Shown: positions 1 to 13,400 of the stretch, in pieces
Position numbering within the stretch: the first letter of the stretch is position 1
How the letters are laid out: each line of letters begins with the position of its first letter
Source: Sipunculus nudus
Taxonomy: Eukaryota; Annelida; Sipuncula; Golfingiida; Sipunculidae
DNA length: 64,000 nt
Assembly: GCA_026874595.1 (NCBI GenBank)
Contig: CM049320.1
Location: forward strand, 26,204,214-26,268,213
Direction of reading: 5' to 3'
The notes under the pieces: model-generated
The model's database searches: none
What the model was told of the DNA's origin: nothing
What the model saw: the letters and a program-made list of their open reading frames with translations, nothing else
Translations under genes and position numbers: made by a program

Positions 1-224
1 TTATACTTGCTTATCTTGCCTTAATACTTAATCTCGTTCAATACTACGGGAGTTACAGAATCAAATTCATCATATTTCCATTGTATTCAACCATCAATAC
101 AAGCTACCTGGATAATCGTTTGTGGAGATGTCTGAATTTTGTCGTAGTATCTCTAAGAACATTGGGGGCATGAAGGCTTTACTATAAATAGGGATTCAAG
201 CGCCTGTGGTAAAACAATCGATAG

Positions 225-450
225 CATTTTTTTCTTTCTTCCGCCATTTTCTGTATGCACTAGGTGTCCAATATGGATGATTTTTAGGCAAAGGATTTGC
301 ACGGGATAATTATTTTTTAATTGACCTTGGCCTTATTCCCAAGGTCGTACACTCTATACCCGATCACCCATTATCAGTTGAGGGCGGGGGGGGGGGGGGG
401 TGTTAGGGGCCTTCGAGTGGTTGCTCGGCGATAACAAACGTATGATTAAA
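225..450 (+). repeat. Interspersed repeat family A, copy 1
   Basis: Shares TTCCCAAGGTC, CCATTATC, CAGTTG and the TTCGAGTGGTTGCTCGGCG-like block with 3815-4095, and is interrupted by a poly-G run at about 384-400. Confidence 0.55.
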
Positions 451-470
451 ATTATGTTGAATGATTTCAG

Positions 471-707
471 TGAGCGGATGCGGAGCTCCCACCGATGTGA
501 ACCACAGCTTTGAGTGTCTCCGGGGAGTTTGGAAGTCGGTTGGTTGCTACGCGACAGGAAACTATGCTCCCGACAACGTGAACGTGGACTGGTGGAGGGA
601 ACAGACACTTACCCGTCTTAAGGCCGACATGGCACTGTCGAAAAAGTTCGCTGATCAGGGATCATCGACATATAGGAATGGTTGCTATGGCAACCCCTCC
701 CAAGACA
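471..707 (+). CDS. RPTP exon 1 in window: N-terminal four-cysteine module
   Basis: Acceptor atgatttcag before 471, donor GTGAGT after 707; 237 nt, phase 1-1. Encodes 79 residues with cysteines in SGCGAP, FECLRG, VGCYATG and NGCYGN, and a DWWREQ motif. I do not recognise the family; it resembles a small secreted disulphide module and is the first ectodomain piece visible. Confidence 0.8.
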
Positions 708-1456
708 GTGAGTACTGAAAATCTATATTATAAATATTGACGGTGGTGCCACTCGACTTTGTTAGGCAACTCCTCTGTAACCCCGGAAAATTAATGACCA
801 TGTTTGGGCTTGGAATGTCAGAGACGATGCCAAGTGTGTCCTAAGGGGAAGCATTATCAATATTTCCATTAATCATGAGAAATACAGGGTATCGCAGCGC
901 CGCATGTAGGAAACTAAAAGTGGATCGGCCAGATATGACCTTGCAACGCCATCTATCAATAGGGGATGAAAATATACTTTTCACCTATTGCAAAATAAGA
1001 AACGAGTAATAATTATACTATACTTCCCAAGACACTGACAAACGTATCCTTAAAAGAGAGGGCCTGGTGTTAGGAAGGGAAGGTTTACCTATATATACAT
1101 GAAAGATAATTGATATATTAATCTATACCATAATTCATGGCGGTACCACTCAACCGTTGTCACAAAACTCCTCTGTGGTCACCCCTCGTAAATGCCAATT
1201 CTTGATATTTAACTGTCGGGTGCAATACCACGTGTGTCCAAAGGGGGTGGGGGTGGGGTGGGGGGTTTCTTATTCGGTTTTTCCATATTCTCATTTAAAA
1301 ATCCTGATAAAATCGTGATCGTTTCTGTATAGAGCTATCGCAATGCCATCCATCAGAAACTACATGAACTACGTTAGAATTGGTTATACGTGTATATAAA
1401 TATGTATATGTAAAAAAATATATCGTTGATTGTCATCAATTGAATCAGAACCATCA

Positions 1457-1503
<47 letters not shown>

Positions 1504-4500
1504 TATATATACATATATATATACATATATATATTTATATATATTCGAACAAAAGAAACAAATATCAAGTTAACCATAAAAATATAGAGGCCACCATAGC
1601 AAACAGACATGGCTGATCGGGTTTCCGCAGGGTTCAAGGCTTTGCAGCATGCAGTGGCACCGTCAGTGCACGTGTTCTGCATTTGGGACAAGTCAAAATT
1701 ATGCTAGATCGGGCCATAATACAGTATAGTCATAAGGCTATGGCGGTGTAATTATCTTAACATCAAGCGGATGTTTATTGTAATGAACGGAGTCATTATA
1801 CCTGAAACCATTTATCTACACGCAAGCTGGGGAATTGTTCTTTTTTATTCAACATGAAGAGCGATTCCGCAAGATATCCGCAGAACATATTCATGGATTT
1901 TGCAGAAAATCAATAGATCAATATTGTATATGAATACTGTATATGGAACATCTCGAAAAAAATGGCATTCTAGTAAATCACAACTATAGCTGTACTGTAT
2001 TTAACAGCTCAGTTTGTTAATTGTCCACCAAAGTTCTGCATGGTTTTTGCATTATTATGAAGCAGTTTTCAAATCAGAAAACGGTGTATGCGATTTAGTC
2101 TATTTATAATTGGCGATGGCGGCACCCAGTTCTTTATCTTGAACTGTCTGGAACGATGCCACGTTTGTCCTAAGGGGGGGGGGCATAATTTATATTCTCT
2201 AAAAAATCTGAAGAAATTGACATTATTTCGCAAAGAGGCTACCTAACCTATCAGAAGCACAAGTGGTGTTGATTATTATACATGTCACATAATTGCCCTG
2301 TGTCTTGCTCCATATCAACATGTTACAATTTCATCAACAAGTGTGCCAATATATCTTAAACGTAACCCTAGCACGCAGATTTGTAGAGAAGAAAACGGAG
2401 CCAGGCGCAATATTCAAGGCGTTTCTTGGGTATTAAGCGTACATTATTCTAGTTCCAAAGATTCCTTGACCGAAATAGAGGGGACAACCTCTGTCGTGTT
2501 TCAGTCAATATTATCACCTTAATTTGGTCTTTCTGTGTCCATTAAGATCTTATTTCTCTTTTTCATGTAAAAATTACACCATATATCAAATTTAGTCTGC
2601 TTTATTTAATTGAATTGAGTCCATAAAAAATAAAACTTTCATGCAGTATTAATCAAGACACCCCCACCCTTTGGAAGAGTGGGTTTATTAGGGTTGATGA
2701 TTTTTTTTTTCTGTATCCATATCTGTTTAATTTTGTTGTTGTTAGTGGATCCACATAGATCCTCTCGAGTGCAAAACCATCAATTTTAATTTTTCTTTCT
2801 TTCTTCTACCAAAAACTGATATTTGGATACAATATCAGTCTGAGGTCACAGACTTTATCTTAGACCTTCAGATAAAGCAGTCCGTCCTTAAATAGGGCAC
2901 AAATCGTAATCGTTAGACCTAGAAATTTCTGACTGTACATCCAGGGATGCCCTAGGCAAATAGCCTTGGAAACCTGAAATTAGGTCATGGTGACTTATTT
3001 TTTGTGAACTACAGGCTGAAAACATGATGTGCGGTACTCAGTCAGTCAGACGGGTCACAAATTGTATCCGCTAGGGCTATAATCTTCTTGATTTGCAGGC
3101 AGGTCTTGGGTAAATCGATATGGAAACCTGAAATTAGGTCATGGTGACCTATATTTCTTGCCAATACATTTTAAGCACCCAGTCAGTCAGGCAGGGCATA
3201 CAACTTTACTGTTTGACCTTCTGTCATTAAAAATGGGCATGGTCGTTTATAGCTCAGCTTACTGCGTAGAAAAGGCTAGATTTCATGGGAATTTTGGATT
3301 CAGATGATAAAATTCCTGTGAATGTCTTCTTAGTCAACTGAGCGTTATGACCCACGGGTCACTTGTTATTCTTATATTGCCATACCAATTGATATCTTTA
3401 TTTGATTGTCTTTGTTTCCGGTTAACCTTATTTCATATGCTTTTTCAGTAAACCCAGTATCCATTAAGAAACCCGCCAGACAGAGCAGTTCGTATCCTAA
3501 TGGACAGTACAGGGCCCAGCTAGCTGCTGATGCGAACAATAACTGCTTTACACAGAAGGGGACGTTACTGCCAGCAAACCAGAGCCGCACAACCAGTATG
3601 GTCGGTCCGTGGTGGGCCGTGGACCTGCAGGGATACTACAAGATCGACGCTGTGTTAGTCATAGCTGCATTTTTAGATGGTAAGTTGAAATCTCTACTGC
3701 CCTCTAAGAGTGCAGTCCACCATCAGCTGACGCCGCTTTATTATCTAGCCCATAAGTCTTCCCTCTCTTATAGACTTATGAGTTGATGTGTTTATTTTAT
3801 ATCCCCGTTCGGATAAGATTTGTTTTGTAGATAAACGACTTAGGACATCCCGAGTGCAAAACCATCGATTCCTTTGTTTTTCTTCTGCAATTTTCTGGTT
3901 GACCTGGATCTCCGATATAGCCGATTTTCCAAAACTGACATATGGGCACAATTTTAGTCTGAAATCACAATTTTACACCTGATATTTATTTTTGACCTAG
4001 ACCTTAATCCCAAGGTCTTTAACAGCAGAGCTGATTCCCCATTATCGCTCAGTTGGGGCGTCGGGAAGAGGCTTCAGGTGATCGCCTGGCTGCTGTAGAC
4101 AAAAAGTTACTATAACTATCCTAAGCCTAAGTCACATACATCGCACAACATATATACGACAGGTCCACGACAGAAAATTGGGAAAATTCCCAGGATAGTC
4201 ATGGGTGTGTCGTACGAAATTCCGGTATTTTGCGACGGAAAACACTGTCGTAGACCCTTGTCGTAGAATTCTGAACATGTTCAAATTGTTTTTCAGCGTC
4301 CTAGGTTATTCTTTATGTCAGGCCGATCTCGTAGGTCTATTGTACGATGCCTTACAACTGTGTAACGATAAACCTACGACTTTCGTATGATTTTTCCGGT
4401 TATCTGAGGTCCTACGAATCGCTGAACTTTCCTACGACAGCCAAACGATTGCTGCACGTTTTACCTATGACGGTCTTACGAATGTTCTATCGTTGTAGGT

Positions 4501-7500
4501 CATTCCTTCGACGGCCGAGGGTTGTTTTAAGTCTAAGTCACATACATCTCACAACACATATACGACAGGTCTACGACAGAAAATTGGAGAAATTTTTCTT
4601 TTGTATTACGACAATCGTAGGGACCTCATGCGGCCTTCGTAAGAAGAGCGTTCGAGTTAGACAGCCCTGACCAATTTCCCCACGATCGTCTTACAACATA
4701 TATTTTATATATGAACGCTTCCATGAAATTATAAAAATAAATTCCTAAACATAACACGGTTACATCTGTCGTAGCCCTGCTGAAATCGTACAACAGTCAA
4801 AATCGTAGATTGTTTGTAAAGCCACGGTCACAAATACCTTTACGAAGGCCTGTGAACACCGCACGAACGATTTTTGGACCATTTTGAAGGGCCGTAGGTA
4901 AATCCAGCGTTCGAAGACCGTTCGTAAGTTTGCTGCCAAGCCAATGGTCTTGTGCAAGTTTTCTACGAACGCCTCACGAAACCTCTCGTCGTGAGGAAAA
5001 ACGTAAGAACTACGCAAGATGTTCGTGGAATTTTTAGGGCCAGGACACCATTCAAAAACCCAAATTTCTTATGGTGGCCATACGTATGCCGTAAGAACAC
5101 ATTAAGTTGTTCTTTGGGGCCCCTTAAGGTGTTTCGTACGGCTTTTCTTAAGTCGGTAGTAAGGTTCCATAAGGCGGAAGTACGCCATTTTTGTGGCATT
5201 TGACATGTGGCGTTCTGAGAGGTATAAGCCAGCCACATGCACGTGTACAAGGATTTCGAGGAGAAAACAGTTTTCAAATCAAAATTGCAGGAATGAATAG
5301 TACTTCTGTTTCAAGAAACTGACTGTACTTGAAAGGCCTATTTGAGAAATAGGACCCAAAGGAAAGGGCAGCAAGCAGAAGCCACCAAGGCAAGGAAGGA
5401 AGGAGATGAGGAGGAGAGAAAAAGACACATATGACCATGTCAGATACCTGTCAAGGGGGAACGCTGCTCTCACGACACTGTGAAATAGGGCCATTTTTAT
5501 ATCTTGGCGGAGTCCCAGTCTCATTCATTGGTATAAGGGACAGCCTTTGTCCTTTAGTTTCCATTAATAATGAATAATTATTCAATTGGATATTATACAG
5601 TGAAAACTCGAAATTATGACCATCAGTGGGACCAGTGGTCGCATTTTCGAGTTGGTCATCTAAGCGAGGTGTGATATATTGAGCAAAATGAATTGGGACC
5701 GCGATAAAACGGTCGTTATTTTGAGGCGATCGCTAAAACGAGAAAACGAGGTGGCCGTTAAGCGGGCGTTTACTGTATCTCAATTTACTGTATATGTTTA
5801 TTTCGTGATTTTTTTTAGAGGACCGTATTTTACACATTAATACAATGATTTGCATTTTTTACTTTAAAATAATATAACTTTAATTTCATATTTTGTGTTC
5901 GACAGGAGACAACGTCGGTAGGTATCGTGTAGTTGGAGGAACGCACATCGGGGACATCACTAACGGGTTTACATTATGTGCTGAATCCTACGAGCCCAAC
6001 GTCATAATCAGATGTAACACGGAAACCATAGTAACGAACATAGGTATCCTAGGCATCAGTCAGGACTCTTACGAGATGAGTCTGTGTAAAGTCGTCGTAT
6101 ACGGAACTCCAGGTACGCTTTACTTTGCTGTAGTTATCTTTATAGACTGTTCTTTCACAAATCGTAAAGTGTAACGTGTATAAGATATTTGTAATGTGTA
6201 TATAAGGAATATGTAGTCCGGTAGCTGAACATTCTAAAGGGGTATTCTGACCGATTTTTCCATCCGCAAAATGGCAGGGTGTTATTTTTTGCGCTCGTTT
6301 GTTTGTCTGCTTGTCTGTCAGCAAGATTAATCAAACAGTCATTAAAACAATAATGCAAGGAACAATTAATTAATTGGGGGGGGGGGGGGGGGGTGTCCGG
6401 ATCACCGTCTTTATCAAGGAAGGAAACATGCTGCATATCTGACAATGCCATATGGTGGTAATGAGCTGCCTTGAGGGAGGTATGCGCTTTCTGAGTGCTT
6501 TTCTGTTTATTTTTTTTTTAATTTATATTGTGTCTTTCTTTTGTCTTCTCCTGTCCATCCTCAGCTGTTGTATAGTATATTTCATTCTTTCATTTTTATT
6601 AGCACAGCTGACTAAAAGTCAAGTGAGGTATAGCGATGGCGCAGTGCTCTTCGTCCGTCCGACCATTCGTTAGCAGGACACAACGCGTAAACATAAGGGA
6701 TAGGACCATGAGACTGCGAATGTTACTGTGAGGTCACTCTGCCCTGCGTGTTTGACCACCCAAGAAATAATATAAAACATAAATAAATGGCTAGATATCT
6801 CAAGTCAGGCTTGATTAATTGTTCTTGAAATGAGGTTGCTAGAATATCTCGGGTAACTTTTCTTCTAGGGAAGACTAGTAGCGCCACCTATGATCCTTTT
6901 TAAAGTTTTGTGCCGGTTAATACCCCATCATTTCTACTTGAGGAAGAGTGTGAGTTAGTAACTGAAATAACTAATCAGAGTTCATTTGTCATTATATATC
7001 TGCTACTTAAGTCATTTTAAGGCTTATGTTATTGAGGTGTGCACGACTGTAGTCACAGTTGTAGTAATATTATTCAGGTTTGATCTGATTAGAAATAAGC
7101 CTAAACTATTGAAAGGACATCAGACTGTTTGTCTACTTGATCTAATTGTACATCTTTTTGTTAGATATGTTGCAGATGAAACCCTGAAACTGCAGCTGAA
7201 TAATGATACTGTTGGCATTCAGTGAGCAAAATCATGCAGACAAGAACTATGTGAATAAACTAATAATTAAGCTAATATAAGCTATTAGAAGAGTTTTCTA
7301 GTAGAAATGTTTCACGGATGTTTTACGGATAAAAATCATCTTTTTGGTGATTCTCTAGTTATATTCAATACGAACGTTTAGACGGAGCAGTTAGATATAT
7401 AGCAAATTTCAATAGCTATTTCTTATTTTCTCATGCGCACCAGGTAACATATGGTATTACTGTCTTTTGCGCACGAATTACTTTGCAGAGACATGGTAGT

Positions 7501-10293
7501 TCTTATTTTTTAAAATTTTTTTTAAACATTCACCAATATACTCGTCATTTTTTTCAGCATGCCCCACGAGGGGGCAGTATGGTTCCTTTTGCGACCAGAG
7601 TTGCGTTGGTTTGTGTAGGAACGACAACTGTGACGCCAGAAGTGGTATATGTTATGACGGTTGCCAGGGACAACGGGCTGGCCAGAAATGTGAAGGTAAA
7701 ATCGAAGTTCATTTATAAAACATATTTAATATTGTATGGTGTATAATATCATGAATATACCAACAATGAATTTATCTCTTTGTGTATTAAAATTTATGGA
7801 CAGAAAAAAAGAAGGACATTAGTATGGAGGAGGCACTGTCGATGCGTTATCAAATACATGAAGCCGGATGAAAGAAGGGAGAGAATTTCAAACCTAAAAT
7901 GTTATAAAAAGGTTAAAAAGTTTCCAAATGGCAACATATGGCGTTGTTTCTCATGCTTTTCCTGAAAACAGCTAGTGCATAATCAAACACCCCGGTTCAC
8001 ATTTCTTTTTAATGTTTGCACGTGTACCTTGTTTACCTACAGCTTGTGTATAAATAAGTTCATGCATAAGTCACAGGGGTGATATAAACACCTTACTAGG
8101 CATGTATTAATCAACATGTACCCAGAATAAATCAGAAATCACATAAACTCTAAAAATACCGCAGGTGACCAGCTAGCCCTGCCAGGACATTAGCGTTTTC
8201 GTTTGCTACTAAAATGCGTAAAATAAAAAGTGATTCCATGTAGGCCTACCAATAAGCGTAACTCGGTGCCAGCTCTTATCACTAATAGTAATACCCGGCC
8301 AGAGAGCCGTAATTTAGTTATATAATTTGCCGTGAGGTGGCAGTACCTGATCCAAGCGTTGCGACACAACAAGAGCAAGCTTGATGGCTCTGTCAGTGGG
8401 AGGAATATAAAACTGAAGCCAAGCAGTTATGTGTTCGACTATGAACGTAGTGCTAGCTGGACTTTCTGCCATTTTATATTCATTATATTTATCTAAGAAA
8501 AAAACTTGCTTGCCCATGATTTGCTGCTCCTGTTTAACTGTCATATACCTTATATGTCGCTCGACGTCTGACAGTGTAACATTTGTAAAACCATGGAGGT
8601 AAAATATAGCTCCATGATAAAATGGACCATATACATGGATAACGTAGAAATAGTTCACTACCGATCAGCCTAAGTCTATGAAGCCTACCGAGAACTTTTG
8701 CTGAAACAGGTACACGTTCAAGCGATGCAACTGGTGCTTTATGTAACAAGGAACTATAGGAGTATGCACAATCGGACTTAAACCAGCTTGAGACTCGTGG
8801 ATTTTGCTTTTCGTTGATATCATGTGGAATTAGAGGATTTCACACAGTGCCTGAACCCCTGGAATATAAAACTACCATATTAGATGGCAATGACGAAGGG
8901 CTAAGTGTGAGAACTGTCTATATACCTTTGATATGATTGGTTTTGTCTAAGACTCAGTGTCACCGATTCACAGACCTGGGAGCCGCCGCCGAATTGCGCC
9001 AGCCGCCGCCGTTTATTTTATAAGCAAGTCGCCGCCGATAGTTTTCTTGAGCCGCCGAATTGCGCCAGCAGCCGCCAATTTTTTAACGCAGGCTCAGCCG
9101 CCGGTGAAATACTGATAAGCTGATGAAAAAAAAAGATATTCTCTTGCATACTTCAGCTTGTAATAATTACTACAGTAATATGTTATCACGAACCCGTCTC
9201 CAGCAGGTTTCACCGAGCTGCATGGCTTCTCAATGGTAATGCATGATAAATTTTGTGGAAGTTGTAAGTGATTATGTTAGACAGTTAACAAGGTTCCCGC
9301 AAGACCCTTTTTTCAGACCGGATAACTGGTATATTCCCCGTTTGATCAAGGGCGTTTCTCTAACCCCCGTTGCTCAGAAATGAGGAGAAAAAGTGCCAGA
9401 ATCTAGATCATTCCCAAGTTTATAGAGTCAAATAATGATGCTTGGTCATTTGAAGTTATTAAGGTCGATGTGCAATATTATAAAAAAAAATGATATACTG
9501 CTCGGTTAACAATCTGGATAAAATGAACGAAAACCAAACGGAAAAGCTGTCATGTGTTTAAAAAAAATATGCATGCATTTTTTTTATCATTGTTTCCAGC
9601 CAATATAAACCATTTTAGTCTAAGTATAACCGTGAAATGATGTCGGCAGCCAGCGACCGCTCATAACTATACGTCATATTATAATCATGTTACAAATGCC
9701 ATTCGCGTAAACACCTATGGATAAATGTCATAAAATTCTTGAGCGGAAACTTTTAAGCGAGTCTGATTGGTTTGCAATTTGAAGTTAAAAGGCGAGACCA
9801 AATCAGTGTCAAACAGCTACAGACACCGGCTGCTTCAACCACTGACCAACATGTTGCCGCATGAATATATCAAGGGTCACAGAGGTCACGGGGATGATTG
9901 AGGCTTACACCTGCGAAAATTCATGACAGAATGCCTATTTCAATTAAGACACGTGACAAATTACGTATACAATTGCGACGGTGAAAGTTCAGCGCAGGAA
10001 AAACACCCTGTCGATCTCAGTCTAGGCCAAATGGAATCAGGGATTTCGTGGTTGTGGCAGTGAGTTGGTCTGTTCATATTACATCAAGAAGGATTCACAA
10101 TATGTGTTTAAGGTAATCAAATTTTCATGATTATTATTAAAACTCTTTGGCTGGGGTTCGATTTTGTACGATTATATCACCTCTCTCCCTCCTCAAATGA
10201 CAGATTATTACCAAATGTTTTGATTTATTTAGAGACACTCATGGGTGAAGCAAGACTTTCTGTACATGTCACTATATATATATATATAAATAA

Positions 10294-10337
<44 letters not shown>

Positions 10338-10359
10338 ACAACATTTCCTGCCCTTTCAC

Positions 10360-10413
<54 letters not shown>

Positions 10414-13400
10414 ATAGACAAAATTTCCTGCCCTTTCACATAACCCCATGTGACATAGTTAAATAAGAAGCAAACAGTACGTCAAGCCATGACACTTTAA
10501 GTTCGGCAAACGAAAAACGATTAGGCCTATCCGGTTGATTTGTCATGCAAAGGAGGGCATACACGAAAACAGTTGCTCAGCGGATGCAAACAATTATATA
10601 TATAAATCTTAATAGCTGAATTGATACCTTTGATTTTTCTAAGATGCTTTTTTGCAAACGTCTTTCAAAAGAAATGAGAAAAATCATAACAATTTTCATC
10701 TGATCAAATAAACGCTCAGCTTCACCAAAACACGCTATATTGCCAGATCTGAAATTACAATTGGGGAACCCCCATCCTTCAGTTAACCACTCACTGTCCT
10801 TGTACACCCTGGCGTGATATTGAATAAAATTAATTTATCCAAAGGGTAATTACCTTGTCAAAATATTCGTTAAGTTTGTTTCATATTATTTTACATATAA
10901 TACAAATTTCATTAGACTGAGACAACATTTTGTCCATTCAATATTTGCCTCATCTTTACGGCTCAGCCGGCTATAGCCAGCCACAACGTTGTCCACTCAG
11001 CCATCATCATTGTTCTTAGACCTGAGCCGGCTTAGCCGGCTAGCCAGCCATTTTTTCTTCTAGCCAGCCGATTTACTGGTCAACGGCTGGCTCCCAGGTC
11101 TGCCGATTTATGTGTGCCTATGCATGAGTGGGCGGTGCCTCAGTGCTTTTAAGATTTTACAAAAAACAAAACCTGGAGGATCACACGGTATACACGCGTG
11201 GAAAGCATGAATGTGGGATTTCCTAACTTTGCATTTTAATTATAATGCAAAACTTGACCCCTCCCTCTATAAGTGTAATACTGGATCCTGAGGAATAGTT
11301 ATGACGTGAACAATATTTCTGTATTGTGTCATAATGATGCCACCTGGCATAATCTGTTCGGAGGAGAAGTTGTATACTATAAAGTACTTATTAGTGGCAG
11401 TCGTGCATGTTAGGAACAATATTTTTCCGGATTTAATAAAGAAAATGTTCTGAATTGTTTATTTAAGATTGCAGATCAAAACAATAAATCCATACTATGC
11501 TATATAGTTGTAAATTTTATATTTTACAGACTGTTTGGCTGGCTTCTACAGTTCTAACTGCAGCCTCCGTTGCTCAGAAGGCTGTACTGGCGGGGCCTGT
11601 AATAAATCTGACGGAGATTGTATATGTAAGACTGGCTACTATGGTCATGGAGGTCAGTGCCAGTCGTGTGAAGCAGGGTGTTCAGGCCCGTGCGACAACC
11701 AAGACGGCTACTGCATGTGTCTCCCGGGGTTTTCTGGCAAAAAATGCGACACAAGTAAGTGAGGTTTTATGTACGTAAGCCTAGGCCTAACTGACAAACA
11801 TGGCATTTATAAGCGTTTCGTAATCCTATAATATGTATATTATAAGTATTAGCATGTGGTATTAAAATATACTTACTCATCTGCTTACTTCATAGTTAAC
11901 CACTATTGATATGGTCAGCAACAAGGTCATCAAAAGTAGTCTTGGTTGCGTGAATGGTATAGTTCATCTTTCTGGGAGCAGGGTATCGGTAAAGCAGACG
12001 CCTTGCTTTTGAGAGCCCCTGAGGGTGCTGTTCCATGTAGTTTTAACAAGTTAACCATGCTAATATTCAGGCGGTTAGAAATCAAACAAAAATACAGACA
12101 TCTTTACCAATATGCTGAGTTAACACGGATTTTTATCGCTCACAGTAGGTGTTATTAAAAAGCATACTAAAAAGCTAACGATGGTCCGGTTTAGGTTAAT
12201 GACAGCGTACCTTTAGTTCATGACACGTTGTATAAAATGAAGCAAATAACTGTATCCTCCTAAACTTCAAGTGGGTGCCTCTTTGATGGTTATAAAGGCA
12301 CTCTGATAGCCAGTACGCTTATCGCGGACTCTCTATTGTCAGGGTTCCGAAATGGCGCTAGGACTATACACACTGCGCAGAATCGGACTCACAAAAGAAT
12401 GTTAATTACAAGGATGTTTCTGTGGCAAAGACTTCATGGAATTAGTAATATTTTGCAAACATGTGCAATGTGAAGAGAAGGTGTTTCCTTGAACTGTGAC
12501 GCGTTTTGTTTATGGAGTTCTAAAGAAAGTTGAGCCAAGTAGTCACTGCCGTCCAACAGTGCCTCCCTAGAAGAGGTTCGTTTTGAGTAGAAACGACCTC
12601 TGATGGAAGTGTGGCTGGTACACTACATGTTCTTTTCATCGTACGCACGCTGCATGAAGGCGCTGTTCTTAACATAAGTTCCTGATATTGCAGAATGTAC
12701 TAGCGGTAAATGGGGAGCAGGCTGTGAGCGCCAGTGCTCGCTTTTTTGTGTGGATCCGATGTCATGTGACCCAAGAAACGGTGGTTGTTCCTGTAAACCT
12801 GGCTACACTGGAGACATCTGTGAGCAACGTAAGTTACTGATACCTCAGTTGTTATACCAGTTTAATTAATACAGTCCATGTTTAAATAATTGAACAAAAA
12901 AATGAAAACGATAACCGCTGAAAGAAACAAAAAAGGTACATACACCAAAGCAATAGAAACATAAATAGGCCTACTGGTTTATCTTTTAAAATCCCTATTT
13001 AGTAAATTAAGTCAGGTTTTCTTTAATATATTTCTATTTTGTATTACCTTTTCCAGGCTCTAACTGCAATTAACTAGTATTTTGTATTAAAAACATTATT
13101 CTATTAATTTAATCTAAAGGGTGCGCATGGCATATCATGATATTAAACGTTTCTATTAGAACGTATTCAATACTTTTTGTTCGAAGTTTATTTTCTTTGC
13201 GAATATAAGATTTATAATTACACCTGAAGTGGAATGTATTACGCGATGATACACAGTTTTCCATTTTGAATAGAAAGTGATTAAAGGTTATATAAATTTC
13301 TGCATATCCCTTCCCGTAACATAATGGTGAATAGAATTTATCATGATAGTACTATACTCAAAAATATATTATGTGATAATGTGTATCACATATAATTCAT

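Noticed and set aside
1374-1691. Open frames rich in Tyr-Ile over (TA)n tracts (also near 10225, 27325, 30074, 55498, 61656)
   Set aside because: They are translations of TA microsatellites, open in every frame by composition.
8314-8658. 114-codon minus-strand frame in an RPTP intron
   Set aside because: Composition is fairly protein-like, but there is no recognisable domain, splice context or partner exon. It may be a decayed gene fragment or chance.
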